From contig NZ_NPDD01000088.1 in assembly GCF_002272245.1 (NCBI RefSeq), positions 1-57,551 on the forward strand: a stretch of DNA of 57,551 nt. The letters run 5' to 3'. The position numbers and the translations under genes were made by a program. The stretch comes from Bacillus sp. 7884-1 (lineage in GTDB: Bacteria > Bacillota > Bacilli > Bacillales > Cytobacillaceae). Position 1 is the stretch's first letter; each line of letters opens with the position of its first letter. The notes below the pieces were generated by a model. It saw only the letters and a list, made by a program, of their open reading frames with translations. It made no database searches and was not told the DNA's origin. Positions 24,935-33,228 of this stretch are shown here, piece by piece.

Positions 24935-25663
24935 ATGGAAAAATATTTTCAAGCAGATGGTAAAGATGCCTTTATTTTATTTTCAAAAACACATTGGATG
25001 ACGATATTTATTTTAGGTGGAGTAATTGTCTTAATCTTTCTATTTAGAAGATTTCTTAGGAAGACACCCCTCAATAGTATTGTCAGAATAGGATTGGCAG
25101 CCACTTTAATTATTTCAGAAATTAGTCTGCATGTATGGCTATGGCGTATAGGAGAGTGGACTATTCAATATTCTCTGCCATTCCATCTAAGCAGTATTTC
25201 CATCCTCCTATCCGCAGCTTTACTGCTTACTAGGAGCTATAGTCTTTTTGAATTTACCTATTTTGCAGGCGTTGGAAGCGCTCTGCAGGCAATGTTCACC
25301 CCTGATATTAGTGCTTATACGTTTCCCCATTTCCGTTATGTTCACTTTTTTATTTCGCATGGTGGAATCGTGGTGGCAAATTTATTTATGGTATTGGTAG
25401 AAAAATATAGACCAACTGCAAAGAGTATTTGGAAAGCTTTTTTGTACTTAAATCTATATACTTTTTTTGTGTTTTTATTGAATTACTTTATTGCAGGAAA
25501 TTATATGTATATCTCCGAAAAGCCAGTAAACCCATCGATTTTGAATTATTTAGGACCATGGCCATTGTATCTTCTTCCTTTAGAAGTCATTGCATTAATA
25601 ACCTTTTTGTTATTGTATTTTCCATTCTGGTTCATTAAAAAAAGAAAGGAAGCAGACAAATGA
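24935..25663 (+). CDS. TIGR02206/YwaF-type membrane protein
   Basis: The 242-residue protein has six to seven membrane helices. The run EISLHVWLWRIGEWTIQYSLPFHLSS, the PDISAYTFPHFRYVHFFISHG block and NYLGPWPLY near the C terminus are characteristic of the TIGR02206 family (B. subtilis YwaF), whose function is unknown. The GGTGAT ribosome site is modest. Its TGA stop overlaps the ATG of the broken ORF that follows. Confidence 0.85.
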   Translation: MEKYFQADGKDAFILFSKTHWMTIFILGGVIVLIFLFRRFLRKTPLNSIVRIGLAATLIISEISLHVWLWRIGEWTIQYSLPFHLSSISILLSAALLLTRSYSLFEFTYFAGVGSALQAMFTPDISAYTFPHFRYVHFFISHGGIVVANLFMVLVEKYRPTAKSIWKAFLYLNLYTFFVFLLNYFIAGNYMYISEKPVNPSILNYLGPWPLYLLPLEVIALITFLLLYFPFWFIKKRKEADK

Positions 25664-25746
25664 CATCAACATTTTCCCATAAGCAAATGGCAGTAAATTG
25701 TTTTAATGAGGTTTGGGATTATCTTGAACTATCAGAACGGCAGTAA
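25660..25746 (+). pseudogene. Broken ORF, N-terminal fragment
   Basis: The ATG overlaps the ywaF-like stop (ATGA). The frame codes 28 residues, including QMAVNCFNEVWDYLELSER, and then stops at TAA. In another frame the sequence continues as AVKDDTSKEILVNDLK before stopping. The start resembles small Bacillaceae proteins of about 140 residues that open with a similar NxWxxL helix, but the rest is absent. A short peptide gene cannot be excluded. Confidence 0.35.
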
Positions 25747-26154
25747 AAGACGACACTTCTAAAGAAATACTGGTTAACGATTTGAAAACAATACGCATGT
25801 ATAAAAGAAGATTCTCATAAGAGTAAGTAGTTCAGTTTTTGTGGAGAAACATCGTATATAGGATACTAATTAGCAGACTTAATCACAAATTTACTCAGTC
25901 TGTTCTATTTACCGTTATTTCAACATTTATTCGCTTTTGACACACAAAATAACATAGCAAATATCACACCAAATAACAGTGTGACAATAACTATTGTCGA
26001 ACTGTTATTTAGGTTGTTAAATTGATTGTTAATTGACTTTCAACTAGAAAGGATAAAAAGGGAAATTCTAATTATTTGTTACAATAGGTATATAGATTGT
26101 GAAGAGTTGAAACGAAGTAGGTTAGCTTTAATTTGATTTAAAGGGGATTTAATA
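25747..26154. other. Gene-free stretch with a nested hairpin
   Basis: No credible ORF is seen. At 25971-26010 AAATAACAG pairs with CTGTTATTT (9 bp) around an inner GACAAT/ATTGTC stem; it lacks a T-tract, so it may be a regulatory or processed structure rather than a terminator. Confidence 0.5.
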
Positions 26155-26358
26155 ATGACAAGGATTTGCAATCAATGCCAAACTGAAATGATAAAAGATT
26201 GTAAAGTAAATGTTGAATATGACTTGTCTGGAATTACGATTAGTCAAAAGCGTAAAGGACTTTTCAAAAATGTTTCTGCAAAGACTAAAGCAGCTGTATG
26301 TCCAAATTGTGGTAATGTTGCTTTCTATATTGATGATTACCAAATATTTAATAAATAA
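26155..26358 (+). CDS. Small zinc-ribbon protein
   Basis: The 67-residue protein has two CxxC knuckles: CNQCQTEM near the N terminus and CPNCGNVAFYI near the C terminus. This fits a rubredoxin-like zinc ribbon that may bind nucleic acid. No partner domain exists. An AAAGGGG site precedes the ATG. It lies isolated in a gene-poor stretch rich in inverted repeats. Function unknown. Confidence 0.65.
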   Translation: MTRICNQCQTEMIKDCKVNVEYDLSGITISQKRKGLFKNVSAKTKAAVCPNCGNVAFYIDDYQIFNK

Positions 26359-26503
26359 TTACTTATTCAGCGTACGGGAGCTTTAACAGAATAGGTTTAA
26401 TAATAAAAACTCTCAGAGGACTATAACTAAAGGGTTCACTTTAGAGGTGCATGACCTCGTTTTGCCTAAGCAAATGTCACTGAAATTGGCAACAAAAAAC
26501 ATA

Positions 26504-26545
26504 GAAAAGAGTGTTCATTTGAATAGAAATGGCACTCTTTTTTTA
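26504..26545 (+). terminator. Terminator-like hairpin inside the inverted-repeat element
   Basis: AAAGAGTG / CACTCTTT enclose an inner CATTT/AAATG stem and end in eight T. It could end a transcript entering from the zinc-ribbon gene. Confidence 0.65.
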
Positions 26546-26587
26546 CTTTGGCTGTTTGGTAAACTTTGTGTTATTCCGCTTTAGTGA

Positions 26588-26630
26588 TTGAGGACAGTTT
26601 TACCGATTTCATGGCAAGATTTGTCCTCAA
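26588..26630. repeat. Perfect 9-bp dyad in the element
   Basis: TTGAGGACA (26588-26596) and TGTCCTCAA (26622-26630) form a stem with a 25-base loop. Confidence 0.6.
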
Positions 26631-26638
26631 GAGCGAGT

Positions 26639-26716
26639 ATATTGTACCCGTTTTGGTAATAGAAATGACATATAATTTGACACCAATTTTTCCTTGTACA
26701 ATATTTAATGTCATTT
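26639..26716. repeat. Two interleaved 9-bp dyads (pseudoknot order)
   Basis: ATATTGTAC (26639-26647) pairs with GTACAATAT (26696-26704), and AAATGACAT (26663-26671) pairs with ATGTCATTT (26708-26716). The order A-B-A'-B' means both stems together would form a pseudoknot; otherwise they are alternative folds. Confidence 0.6.
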
Positions 26717-26787
26717 GATATTGAACATCTATTGTATACTGTCAATTCTTCTTTTAATCAATCTAAACCCTTGATACGATAACAAAA

Positions 26788-26813
26788 ATGGCATACGCCA
26801 ATTCGTATGCCAT
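26788..26813. repeat. Perfect 10-bp hairpin in the element
   Basis: ATGGCATACG and CGTATGCCAT flank a 6-base loop, near the right inverted repeat. Confidence 0.7.
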
Positions 26814-27077
26814 TTCGTGCGTCAATTTGGCTTCGTGCACCCTTTAAGTGAACCCTTTAGGATTATAACTCTGAGTGTTTTTATTTGTTATTTGGTATGC
26901 GATTTCCACTGTGAATTAGGAGCTATTTGTAATGATTTTTCAGTTTTTCTCCACATTATCTGAACTACGTATCATAAGAGGTCTTCTTTTTTTAAGGAAC
27001 ATGCATGTTTTAGAATATAAAGTTTAAGCTAAATAAGTGGATAATATAGACTGCTTAGAAATAGGAGAGTAGTATGC

Positions 27078-27566
27078 ATGATTGTAACCTTTTATTTTTT
27101 CATTAGCTGGGTGCTTGTGATGCTGTTTTTACATAATAGAATACAACAGCATGCCTCTGTTAAAGAAGTAACTCTACTGTTATTACTAAGCTGTCTTATT
27201 AATACTCATGCCTATGTTGGTTTGTTTGACACGTTTAAGTGGATGAAAACTACGACGGATACTCAGTTATTTATAGCAGTTCTTTTTTTTAAGAATCTTC
27301 TAGTTCCATTATTGATTTCCTGCTTCACCTTCCTAATTTATCGGAGCCCTTGGAATAAAAAGATAGTCTTATTTTTGCTATTTAGCTTGATAATCTTATC
27401 GCTTGATTTATTAAATGTATCCAAAGGAATGTACTCCTTTAAGCAATGGAATCATTTTAATACTTTTTTATACTTTACATTTTTTTTGTCGGTCCTATTA
27501 TTTTCCTTGAAATGGTTCAGAGGTCTGGATTTGAGTTCAGGTGGTGAAAACAATGTCGTGGACTGA
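27078..27566 (+). CDS. Small polytopic membrane protein (first of a pair)
   Basis: The 162-residue protein has about five hydrophobic helices and few charged residues, ending in a short hydrophilic tail. I do not recognise a family with confidence; it resembles the small Firmicutes membrane proteins grouped as CBO0543-like. The ATG at 27078 has ATAGGAGAG 8 bases upstream. Its end overlaps the next gene by 14 bases, so the two are coupled and their products may act together in the membrane (inference). Confidence 0.6.
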   Translation: MIVTFYFFISWVLVMLFLHNRIQQHASVKEVTLLLLLSCLINTHAYVGLFDTFKWMKTTTDTQLFIAVLFFKNLLVPLLISCFTFLIYRSPWNKKIVLFLLFSLIILSLDLLNVSKGMYSFKQWNHFNTFLYFTFFLSVLLFSLKWFRGLDLSSGGENNVVD

Positions 27567-28038
27567 AACAGGATTTGGTTTAAATGATTACTGTGTTTTA
27601 GTAGGTGTTATCATCACGTGGGGTATTTATTTCTTTATTCCAAAAGTATTCACTAAACAGTTCAGGGTACTTATCTTTCTTTTCAGTTTAACAGTTGCGA
27701 GTATCATGGATAACTCTTTTGGAGTAACCCCATTTGATTATTATGATATTATGGATGGTCCCAAATATACGGGCATGGATCTCGTTGTCTATCTCCTTTA
27801 TCCCCCTTACGGCTATTTTTTTCTCTACTTTTATAGAAAGCTCTGTTTAAGTGATATATATATTGTTTTCTATATATCCATTGCGACAATCATTTCAATT
27901 TGCTATGAATGGTTACTTCACAATGTTGGAGTGTTCCATTATAAGAATGGGTATCAAATCGTGTACTCTATATGTTTTTATTTATTTTTCCAAAGCATTC
28001 TTATTATCTATTATCGCTTAGTTGAATTTAAACATTAA
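27553..28038 (+). CDS. Small polytopic membrane protein (second of a pair), CBO0543-like
   Basis: The 161-residue protein has about five membrane helices. DNSFGVTPFDYYDIMDGPKY and the C-terminal VGVFHYKNGYQIVYS resemble the CBO0543 family of Bacillaceae and Clostridia, whose function is unknown. I place the start at the ATG at 27553, 6 bases after GGTGGTGA; an earlier GTG at 27541 lies in that site. It overlaps the preceding gene and is followed by a strong terminator. Confidence 0.6.
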   Translation: MSWTETGFGLNDYCVLVGVIITWGIYFFIPKVFTKQFRVLIFLFSLTVASIMDNSFGVTPFDYYDIMDGPKYTGMDLVVYLLYPPYGYFFLYFYRKLCLSDIYIVFYISIATIISICYEWLLHNVGVFHYKNGYQIVYSICFYLFFQSILIIYYRLVEFKH

Positions 28039-28066
28039 AAAACCAGAAAAATTTCTGGTTTTTTAG
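28037..28066. terminator. Bidirectional terminator
   Basis: AAAAAACCAGAAA / TTTCTGGTTTTTT form a 13-bp stem between convergent genes. Confidence 0.88.
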
Positions 28067-28072
28067 TTTGAT

Positions 28073-28480
28073 TTAATTTTTACCAAGGTAAGTTGTTAAC
28101 TCTTTAATATTCTTTCCTTGGTAAACCACACCTGCTTGGTCAAAAAGTATATAAGCCGGTTCTGTTTCAATGTTAAGCTCTGGATATGCTTGCTGTGACA
28201 TTTCAAGCTCAGGCAGACTCAAAATATTATTGACTTTTTCAGTGATTTTATTGTTTTTTTCAATCGGATTATCATTATCCCCGATGACTAAAAGCGAATA
28301 TGTTTTATCACTTTCAGATAATAGATTTGGATAGGGGAAAGCAGCGATTGTTTCCGTATTTGTTACAGTTTTCTGCTGCGTCTTTTCGGATGTTGGCTTC
28401 GTTTCCTCTTTAAGTTCAGTGTTTTGACAACCGACTAATAGAGTCAGCCCTAAAACCATTGGCAAAGCGATTCTCTTCAT
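28073..28480 (-). CDS. Small lipoprotein
   Basis: The 135-residue product starts MKRIALPMVLGLTLLVGC, a clear lipoprotein signal with lipobox LVGC and acylated C18. A K/T/E-rich tether follows. The C-terminal half (YSLLVIGDNDNPIEKNNKI and YILFDQAGVVYQGKNIKEL) looks like a small thioredoxin-like or unknown fold and is not assigned. I use the ATG at 28480, with GGAAGA upstream; the longer frame to 28654 would overlap coaW. Surface-anchored on the outer face of the membrane. Confidence 0.72.
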   Translation of the reverse strand: MKRIALPMVLGLTLLVGCQNTELKEETKPTSEKTQQKTVTNTETIAAFPYPNLLSESDKTYSLLVIGDNDNPIEKNNKITEKVNNILSLPELEMSQQAYPELNIETEPAYILFDQAGVVYQGKNIKELTTYLGKN

Positions 28481-28645
28481 TTGAAATCTTCCTTTTTTGT
28501 AATTGAATTCTTTTCTACACCATAGCACATAATTAGTCGCCTTGAACGGGCTGAATGTGGAGGATTCATGAAATGAAAAAGCAGGATAAATAGGGATTAT
28601 TGTCAAATAAGTAATAAAATCAGTTCTTTTGAAGGAGTGGGGGCA

Positions 28646-29452
28646 ATGCAACAAATTACTGCAGGAATTGATGCTGGTGGATCTTTAATCAAAATCGTTT
28701 ATCAGGAAAATGGGAGAATGCATTTTAAGAAATTTTCAATAAACAAGCTGGATTCCGCTATTTCATGGTTAAAAATGGTAGCTCCCTCTTTAAAAGTTTC
28801 CATTACAGGCGGTAAAGCTCTTGGTATACAAAATTGTTATTTTCAAGACAGCGCGTTAATCCCTGAATTTCAAGCCACATGTGAGGGTGCACGTTTTTTA
28901 CTAGCAAAAGAAAATAAGAGTATAGAAGAAACCTACTTGGTTGTAAATATCGGTACGGGAACATCATGGCATCTGGTAAGCGGGGAAAAAGCGGAGCGAA
29001 TTCTTGGCAGTGGAATGGGCGGAGGTACATTCACGGGTCTAGGTTCTTTATTAACGCAAGTACAGGATTATCAACTGCTTACAGTTCTCGCGGAAGAAGG
29101 AAATAAAGGAAACGTGGATATGCTTGTAAAGGATATTTATGAAACAGCAGACAGCCCCATTCATGGTGATTTAACAGCTGCGAACTTTGCAAAGGGTAAA
29201 AAACTGGCCCATAAGGAAACAGACAGACTGGCCGCACTTTCCAATATGATTGCTGAAACCATTGTATTGTTAACCTCGCAGGCAGCAACTATTCATCGAG
29301 TAAAAAGTGTGGTTATCATAGGAACTGCAATTATTGGTAATCAATCATTAAAACATGGTCTAGAATACTATTTGAATATGTTAGGTTTAACTACGATGTT
29401 TTTGGAAAAGGGTGAATATTGCGGGGCGATTGGAGCATATTTAAGTGTCTAA
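28646..29452 (+). CDS. coaW: Type II pantothenate kinase
   Basis: Pantothenate kinase phosphorylates pantothenate in the first step of coenzyme A synthesis. The 268-residue protein has the ASKHA-type ATP-binding motifs of the type II form: GIDAGGSLIKIV near residue 6, VVNIGTGTSWHLV near 95 and GSGMGGGTFTGLGSLL near 115. The family member CoaW is known from Staphylococcus and the B. cereus group, and is insensitive to CoA feedback. The ATG at 28646 follows GAAGGAG; a GTG at 28637 overlaps that site. Confidence 0.9.
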   Translation: MQQITAGIDAGGSLIKIVYQENGRMHFKKFSINKLDSAISWLKMVAPSLKVSITGGKALGIQNCYFQDSALIPEFQATCEGARFLLAKENKSIEETYLVVNIGTGTSWHLVSGEKAERILGSGMGGGTFTGLGSLLTQVQDYQLLTVLAEEGNKGNVDMLVKDIYETADSPIHGDLTAANFAKGKKLAHKETDRLAALSNMIAETIVLLTSQAATIHRVKSVVIIGTAIIGNQSLKHGLEYYLNMLGLTTMFLEKGEYCGAIGAYLSV

Positions 29453-29515
29453 GAATGTTCTCTTGAACTATGTGTTCTTTAAGGATAAAGTAAAAAGGAA
29501 GACCGAAAAAAGTAG

Positions 29516-31408
29516 GTGGCAACTTTGGAAAAACGATATTTTACAATTGGCATGGCTGGACATATCGATCATGGTAAAACTTCTTTGACGAAAGCCCTGA
29601 CCAATGTCGATACTGATAGATTAAAGGAAGAAAAAGAACGACAAATCTCGATTGAACTTGGATTTGCTCCATTATATGAGGATCAGGGTATTCAAATTTC
29701 GGTTATTGACGTGCCGGGACATGAGCGCTTTATTCGTCAAATGATTGCTGGGGTCGCAGGAATTGATCTTGTAGTAATGGTTGTCGCAGCAGATGAAGGA
29801 GTCATGCCGCAAACGAGAGAGCATCTGGATATTCTAAAATTCTTAGGAGTGAAAAACGGGCTCGTTGCGATTTCTAAAATTGACAGGGTTGATGAAGAAT
29901 TTATTGAGCTTGTAAAGGATGATATTTTAGAAGAATTAACAGGGAGTGTCTTTGAGGATGCCCCGTTTGTATTAGTGGACAGTCTTTCGAAAAAGGGCGT
30001 AGAAGAGTTAAAAGAGTTAATCATCAAAACGTTAAAAGAGCAGGAAATGAGAGATGCAAAAGGTGCGTTTCGTCTGCCGATTGACCAGGTGTTTACGGTA
30101 AAAGGTCAAGGGACGGTGGTTCGTGGAACGGTTTATGAAGGGACCGTGGAAGAGGGTCAAACACTTAAGATTATGCCGCAGGGACTTGAAGTTAAAGCAA
30201 GGCAAATTCAGGTTCATCATAAGCAAGCGCAAAAAGCATATGCTGGCCAGCGTACCGCTATTAATCTTTCGGGCGTTCCGAAAGAGGATTTGGAACGCGG
30301 TGATGTTTTGGTATCATCTGAACACTTTATTGTTACGAAAACAGTGGATGTAGCGATACGGGTAGTTGAAGATCTCGAACATATGGTGAAACAACGGATG
30401 CCGATTAAGCTTCATATTGGAACCACAGAGGTAATGGGACGGATTGTCTTTTTTGACAGGAACGAAATTAAAGAAGAAAACGGTGAAATACTTTGTCAGC
30501 TTCGCTTAGAGGAAGAAATCCTCACTAAGCGGGGTGACCGCTTTATTTTACGGCGTCCAAGTCCGCAAGAGACGATTGGCGGCGGCTGGGTCATCGACCC
30601 GAGAGGGAATAAATATCGTTTTGGAAATCAAACCATTGAAGAATTGGAAAAGAAAAAAGTTGGATCACCCAAGGAACGAATGACTGCTGCTATTTTTGAA
30701 GCTAAAAGCTTAACTTTAGGTGAATTAATAAAACGTACTGCACTTGATGAAGAAACCTTGAATGAGTTTTTAGTTGATGATGAATTTGTCTTATACAATG
30801 GTAAAGAATTTACACTCAAAATGTTAATTAATTCGATTGAAGAAGACATCTATGATCGTCTACAAGAATTCCATCAATTGTATTCCATGAAACTTGGCCT
30901 TAATAAGGCTGAACTTTTGCAGTCTATGCAAAAAAGATTCCCTAAACCGCTAATAGATTTTGTAGTTGAAAACGGGATTGCAAATGAAGTATTTAAGCGA
31001 AAAGAACAGTTTGTTTCATTGGCAAACTTTGTACCGCATGTACCGAAAAGCTGGCAAAAACGGGCTGAAAACATGTTAGGTGGATTAAAGAAGGATGGGC
31101 TAAAGGTTCGTTATTATAAAGACTATTTTTCTGATTCTGGTATTCCAGAGAATTTAGAGGCTGATTTAAGTCGTTATCTTGAAGAGCAGGAGTTAGTCAT
31201 CCATTTAGACGAGCAATTTGCTTATCACGGTGATGTCTTTAAAGAGGCCGTTGAAAAACTGCGAAGTGGTACCGGACAAGAGTTTGAGGTAGGGGATGCC
31301 AAGGAAATTCTTGAACTTTCGCGTAAATATATGATTCCATTTTTAGAAAGATTAGATTCTAAAGGTCATACAAAACGAGTGGAAAATAAACGTGTTTGGC
31401 AAAAATAA
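29516..31408 (+). CDS. selB: Selenocysteine-specific elongation factor SelB
   Basis: SelB carries selenocysteinyl-tRNA to the ribosome at UGA codons marked by a SECIS hairpin. The 630-residue protein has an EF-Tu-like GTPase part ([10 protein letters not shown] at 15-24, then IELGFAPL and [12 protein letters not shown]). Two beta-barrel domains follow ([14 protein letters not shown] near 210). A C-terminal winged-helix array of about 250 residues, which binds SECIS RNA, ends it. The length matches full-size SelB. The start is GTG at 29516 or TTG at 29525, the latter with better spacing from AGTAGGTGG. selA, selD and selC are not in this window. Confidence 0.92.
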   Translation: MATLEKRYFTIGMAGHIDHGKTSLTKALTNVDTDRLKEEKERQISIELGFAPLYEDQGIQISVIDVPGHERFIRQMIAGVAGIDLVVMVVAADEGVMPQTREHLDILKFLGVKNGLVAISKIDRVDEEFIELVKDDILEELTGSVFEDAPFVLVDSLSKKGVEELKELIIKTLKEQEMRDAKGAFRLPIDQVFTVKGQGTVVRGTVYEGTVEEGQTLKIMPQGLEVKARQIQVHHKQAQKAYAGQRTAINLSGVPKEDLERGDVLVSSEHFIVTKTVDVAIRVVEDLEHMVKQRMPIKLHIGTTEVMGRIVFFDRNEIKEENGEILCQLRLEEEILTKRGDRFILRRPSPQETIGGGWVIDPRGNKYRFGNQTIEELEKKKVGSPKERMTAAIFEAKSLTLGELIKRTALDEETLNEFLVDDEFVLYNGKEFTLKMLINSIEEDIYDRLQEFHQLYSMKLGLNKAELLQSMQKRFPKPLIDFVVENGIANEVFKRKEQFVSLANFVPHVPKSWQKRAENMLGGLKKDGLKVRYYKDYFSDSGIPENLEADLSRYLEEQELVIHLDEQFAYHGDVFKEAVEKLRSGTGQEFEVGDAKEILELSRKYMIPFLERLDSKGHTKRVENKRVWQK

Positions 31409-31411
31409 GCA

Positions 31412-31454
31412 AGTAAAAACCTCAATCCAATATAGCGGATTGAGGTTTTACTTA
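31412..31454. terminator. Bidirectional terminator between selB and the TerD fusion
   Basis: AAAACCTCAATCC / GGATTGAGGTTTT pair across an 8-base loop; T-tracts on both strands serve both convergent genes. Confidence 0.9.
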
Positions 31455-32942
31455 CTATGAAAGAAATTCGCCAGGATTTAATCCTAACTCGCGGCAAATA
31501 TCGCTGACCATTTGCATTTCATTGTGGTCAAAATTACCGTCTGCATACCCAATGGCAATACAATAGCGAGCCACTAAACGGGCAATTTCTGGTTTTGATC
31601 TAATTTTTCCAAGTGCACGGAAGGCTTCTGCTCTTCCTATCATTCGATCAGCTTCTATTTTAGATACAAAGTAGTTAAATCTTTGAATGACTTTATTGCT
31701 ATCAAAAACGCGCAATTCTTCGCTGGAATTAACAAATTCAATCATTTTCTGACGTTCAGTGGCATCCAAATATCCGTCTGCCATGGAAACCAGGGCACAT
31801 GCCGCTACTACTGCCTCTAAAACATCCTGACTCTTGTAACGATTAAACAATTCCTGAGCTTTTCTTTTTGATTGATTGGCCCATTCAGTTAAGTCGGCTT
31901 GATTCGGCGACCATTTATTACCACAGCTGTTGCAAGTAAATTTTATTTGGTTTTTCCCAATAAAACCACCAAGCAATCCAACTGGCCCTAGAATTAACCC
32001 GCCGATCGCTGCTTTCCCCAAACCAAATCCCTTTTGCCCTGTTCGGACATTTGAAGAGTTACAGCGCGGACAATGAATATCATCCCCATATGTACGATGG
32101 TTGTTCGGTGATGATGTTTGAGTTGGATATCCAAAAGCTGGCTGCGAATAGGAAGATTCCGGTTGTAAATGAATTCGCTGAGGCTGTTGGTTTTGATGAT
32201 ATGGATTAGAACTGTATTGATTTTGATTAAATGAATTTTGGTTTTGATATTGGTTCTGATTGTTAAATTGATTTTGATTGTTATTAAATTGGTTCTGATT
32301 GTTGTTAAATAAATTTTGTTGAACTGGTGGTGCCTGTGATGACGAAGCTGCAGGTGCATCATCTACTGATACACCAAAATTGCGGCATAACGCAGCCAGT
32401 CCACCTTGAAAACCGCTGGCAATCGCATTAAATTTCCATTCTCCATTATGACGGTATAGTTCAGCCGCAACAATCGCTGTTTCAACAGTAAAATCTCTTC
32501 CAAGGTTAAAACGAAGTAGTTCCTCATTGGTTTGTTCATTAAAGATTCGTACGTATGAATTAGAGATTTGTCCAAAATTTTGCTGCTTCATTTGAGCATC
32601 ATGAATCGTAATCGTAAAAGCAATACGATGAATGTGGCTGGGAACTCCCTGTAAATTGATACGGATTTGTTCGTCATCCCGTTCGCCAGCACCATTTCGG
32701 TTATCCCCGCTATAATTAATCGAGCCATTTCCGCCAGATGGATTATTATAAAAAATAAAATCCTGATCACTTTGAACCTTACCAGTTTGCCCTAATAAAA
32801 AGGTTGAGGCATCCAAATCAAAGTTAGAACCATTATGTGCAATATCCCATCCTAAACCCACGACAACATTTTGCAGACCAGGATGTGACTTTGTTAAATC
32901 AACTTTTTGTCCTTTACTAAGCGTAACTCCCAAATTTTCCAC
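31455..32942 (-). CDS. TerD-zinc ribbon-TerB fusion protein
   Basis: The 495-residue protein joins three parts. The TerD domain (1-192) has calcium-site blocks GWD...FDLDAS (31-46) and DNRNGAGERDDE (80-91). An N/Q-rich linker (208-256) with repeated NNNQNQF units leads to a four-cysteine zinc ribbon (C291, C294, C337, C340) that encloses a glycine-rich hydrophobic hairpin (305-330). A TerB domain (370-495) carries two acidic loops, MADGYLDATE and YADGNFDHNE. TerD and TerB belong to the stress-response module linked to tellurite resistance and phage defence; here they are fused. A VWA protein of TerF type is at 52676. Confidence 0.88.
   Translation of the reverse strand: MENLGVTLSKGQKVDLTKSHPGLQNVVVGLGWDIAHNGSNFDLDASTFLLGQTGKVQSDQDFIFYNNPSGGNGSINYSGDNRNGAGERDDEQIRINLQGVPSHIHRIAFTITIHDAQMKQQNFGQISNSYVRIFNEQTNEELLRFNLGRDFTVETAIVAAELYRHNGEWKFNAIASGFQGGLAALCRNFGVSVDDAPAASSSQAPPVQQNLFNNNQNQFNNNQNQFNNQNQYQNQNSFNQNQYSSNPYHQNQQPQRIHLQPESSYSQPAFGYPTQTSSPNNHRTYGDDIHCPRCNSSNVRTGQKGFGLGKAAIGGLILGPVGLLGGFIGKNQIKFTCNSCGNKWSPNQADLTEWANQSKRKAQELFNRYKSQDVLEAVVAACALVSMADGYLDATERQKMIEFVNSSEELRVFDSNKVIQRFNYFVSKIEADRMIGRAEAFRALGKIRSKPEIARLVARYCIAIGYADGNFDHNEMQMVSDICRELGLNPGEFLS
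32170..32320. repeat. Asn/Gln-codon repeat in the TerD fusion gene
   Basis: On the minus strand the repeated units code NNNQNQF, NNQNQY and similar, making a prion-like low-complexity linker of about 45 residues. Slippage-prone and likely variable between strains. Confidence 0.7.
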
Positions 32943-33161
32943 TCCTTATAAAGTTTATTATTCCTATATTCATTTATAAACCTAATTATGTAGAAGATTG
33001 AACTTACTTTCAATTATTTCATTTACTATAACTACGAGGTAAGTGATGATAAAGTTTCAAAATTAATATTTTTTCATTCCTTCTATTACAAATCCAACAA
33101 AGCGAACCTAAAATAGTTTTCTTCGGTAAGAACCATTTTGAAATAATATTTTAAAAATAAA

Positions 33162-33190
33162 TTGAAAAAAGTAGAATAATAATTTATAAT
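33162..33190 (+). promoter_or_regulatory. Sigma-A promoter of the dpp operon
   Basis: TTGAAA (33162-33167) and a perfect TATAAT (33185-33190) are 17 bases apart, 39 bases before dppA. Confidence 0.8.
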
Positions 33191-33202
33191 TTTAAGAAAA
33201 TT
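33188..33202 (+). promoter_or_regulatory. CodY box at the dpp promoter
   Basis: AATTTTAAGAAAATT matches the CodY consensus AATTTTCWGAAAATT at 14 of 15 positions and overlaps the -10 box and start site. In B. subtilis CodY represses dpp when branched-chain amino acids and GTP are plentiful; the same control is expected here. Confidence 0.8.
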
Positions 33203-33228
33203 AAGAATTTCAAATTAGGGGGTTGAAT

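Larger units (their letters stand above)
26395..26890. mobile_element. MITE-like element with ~50-bp inverted terminal repeats
   Basis: The left arm (about 26401-26453) and the reverse complement of the right arm (about 26836-26890) share AAAAAC.CTCAGAG, then TATAA, then CTAAAGGGTTCACTT and GGTGCA in order, roughly 80-85% alike by eye. Between them lie about 380 bases with several perfect 9- to 10-bp stems and no ORF. This is the build of a small non-autonomous transposable element or a structured RNA locus. Target-site duplications could not be fixed. Confidence 0.6.

Noticed and set aside
25660..25746. Selenoprotein ORF with in-frame UGA near selB
   Set aside because: The terminating codon is TAA, and no SECIS hairpin is seen after it.
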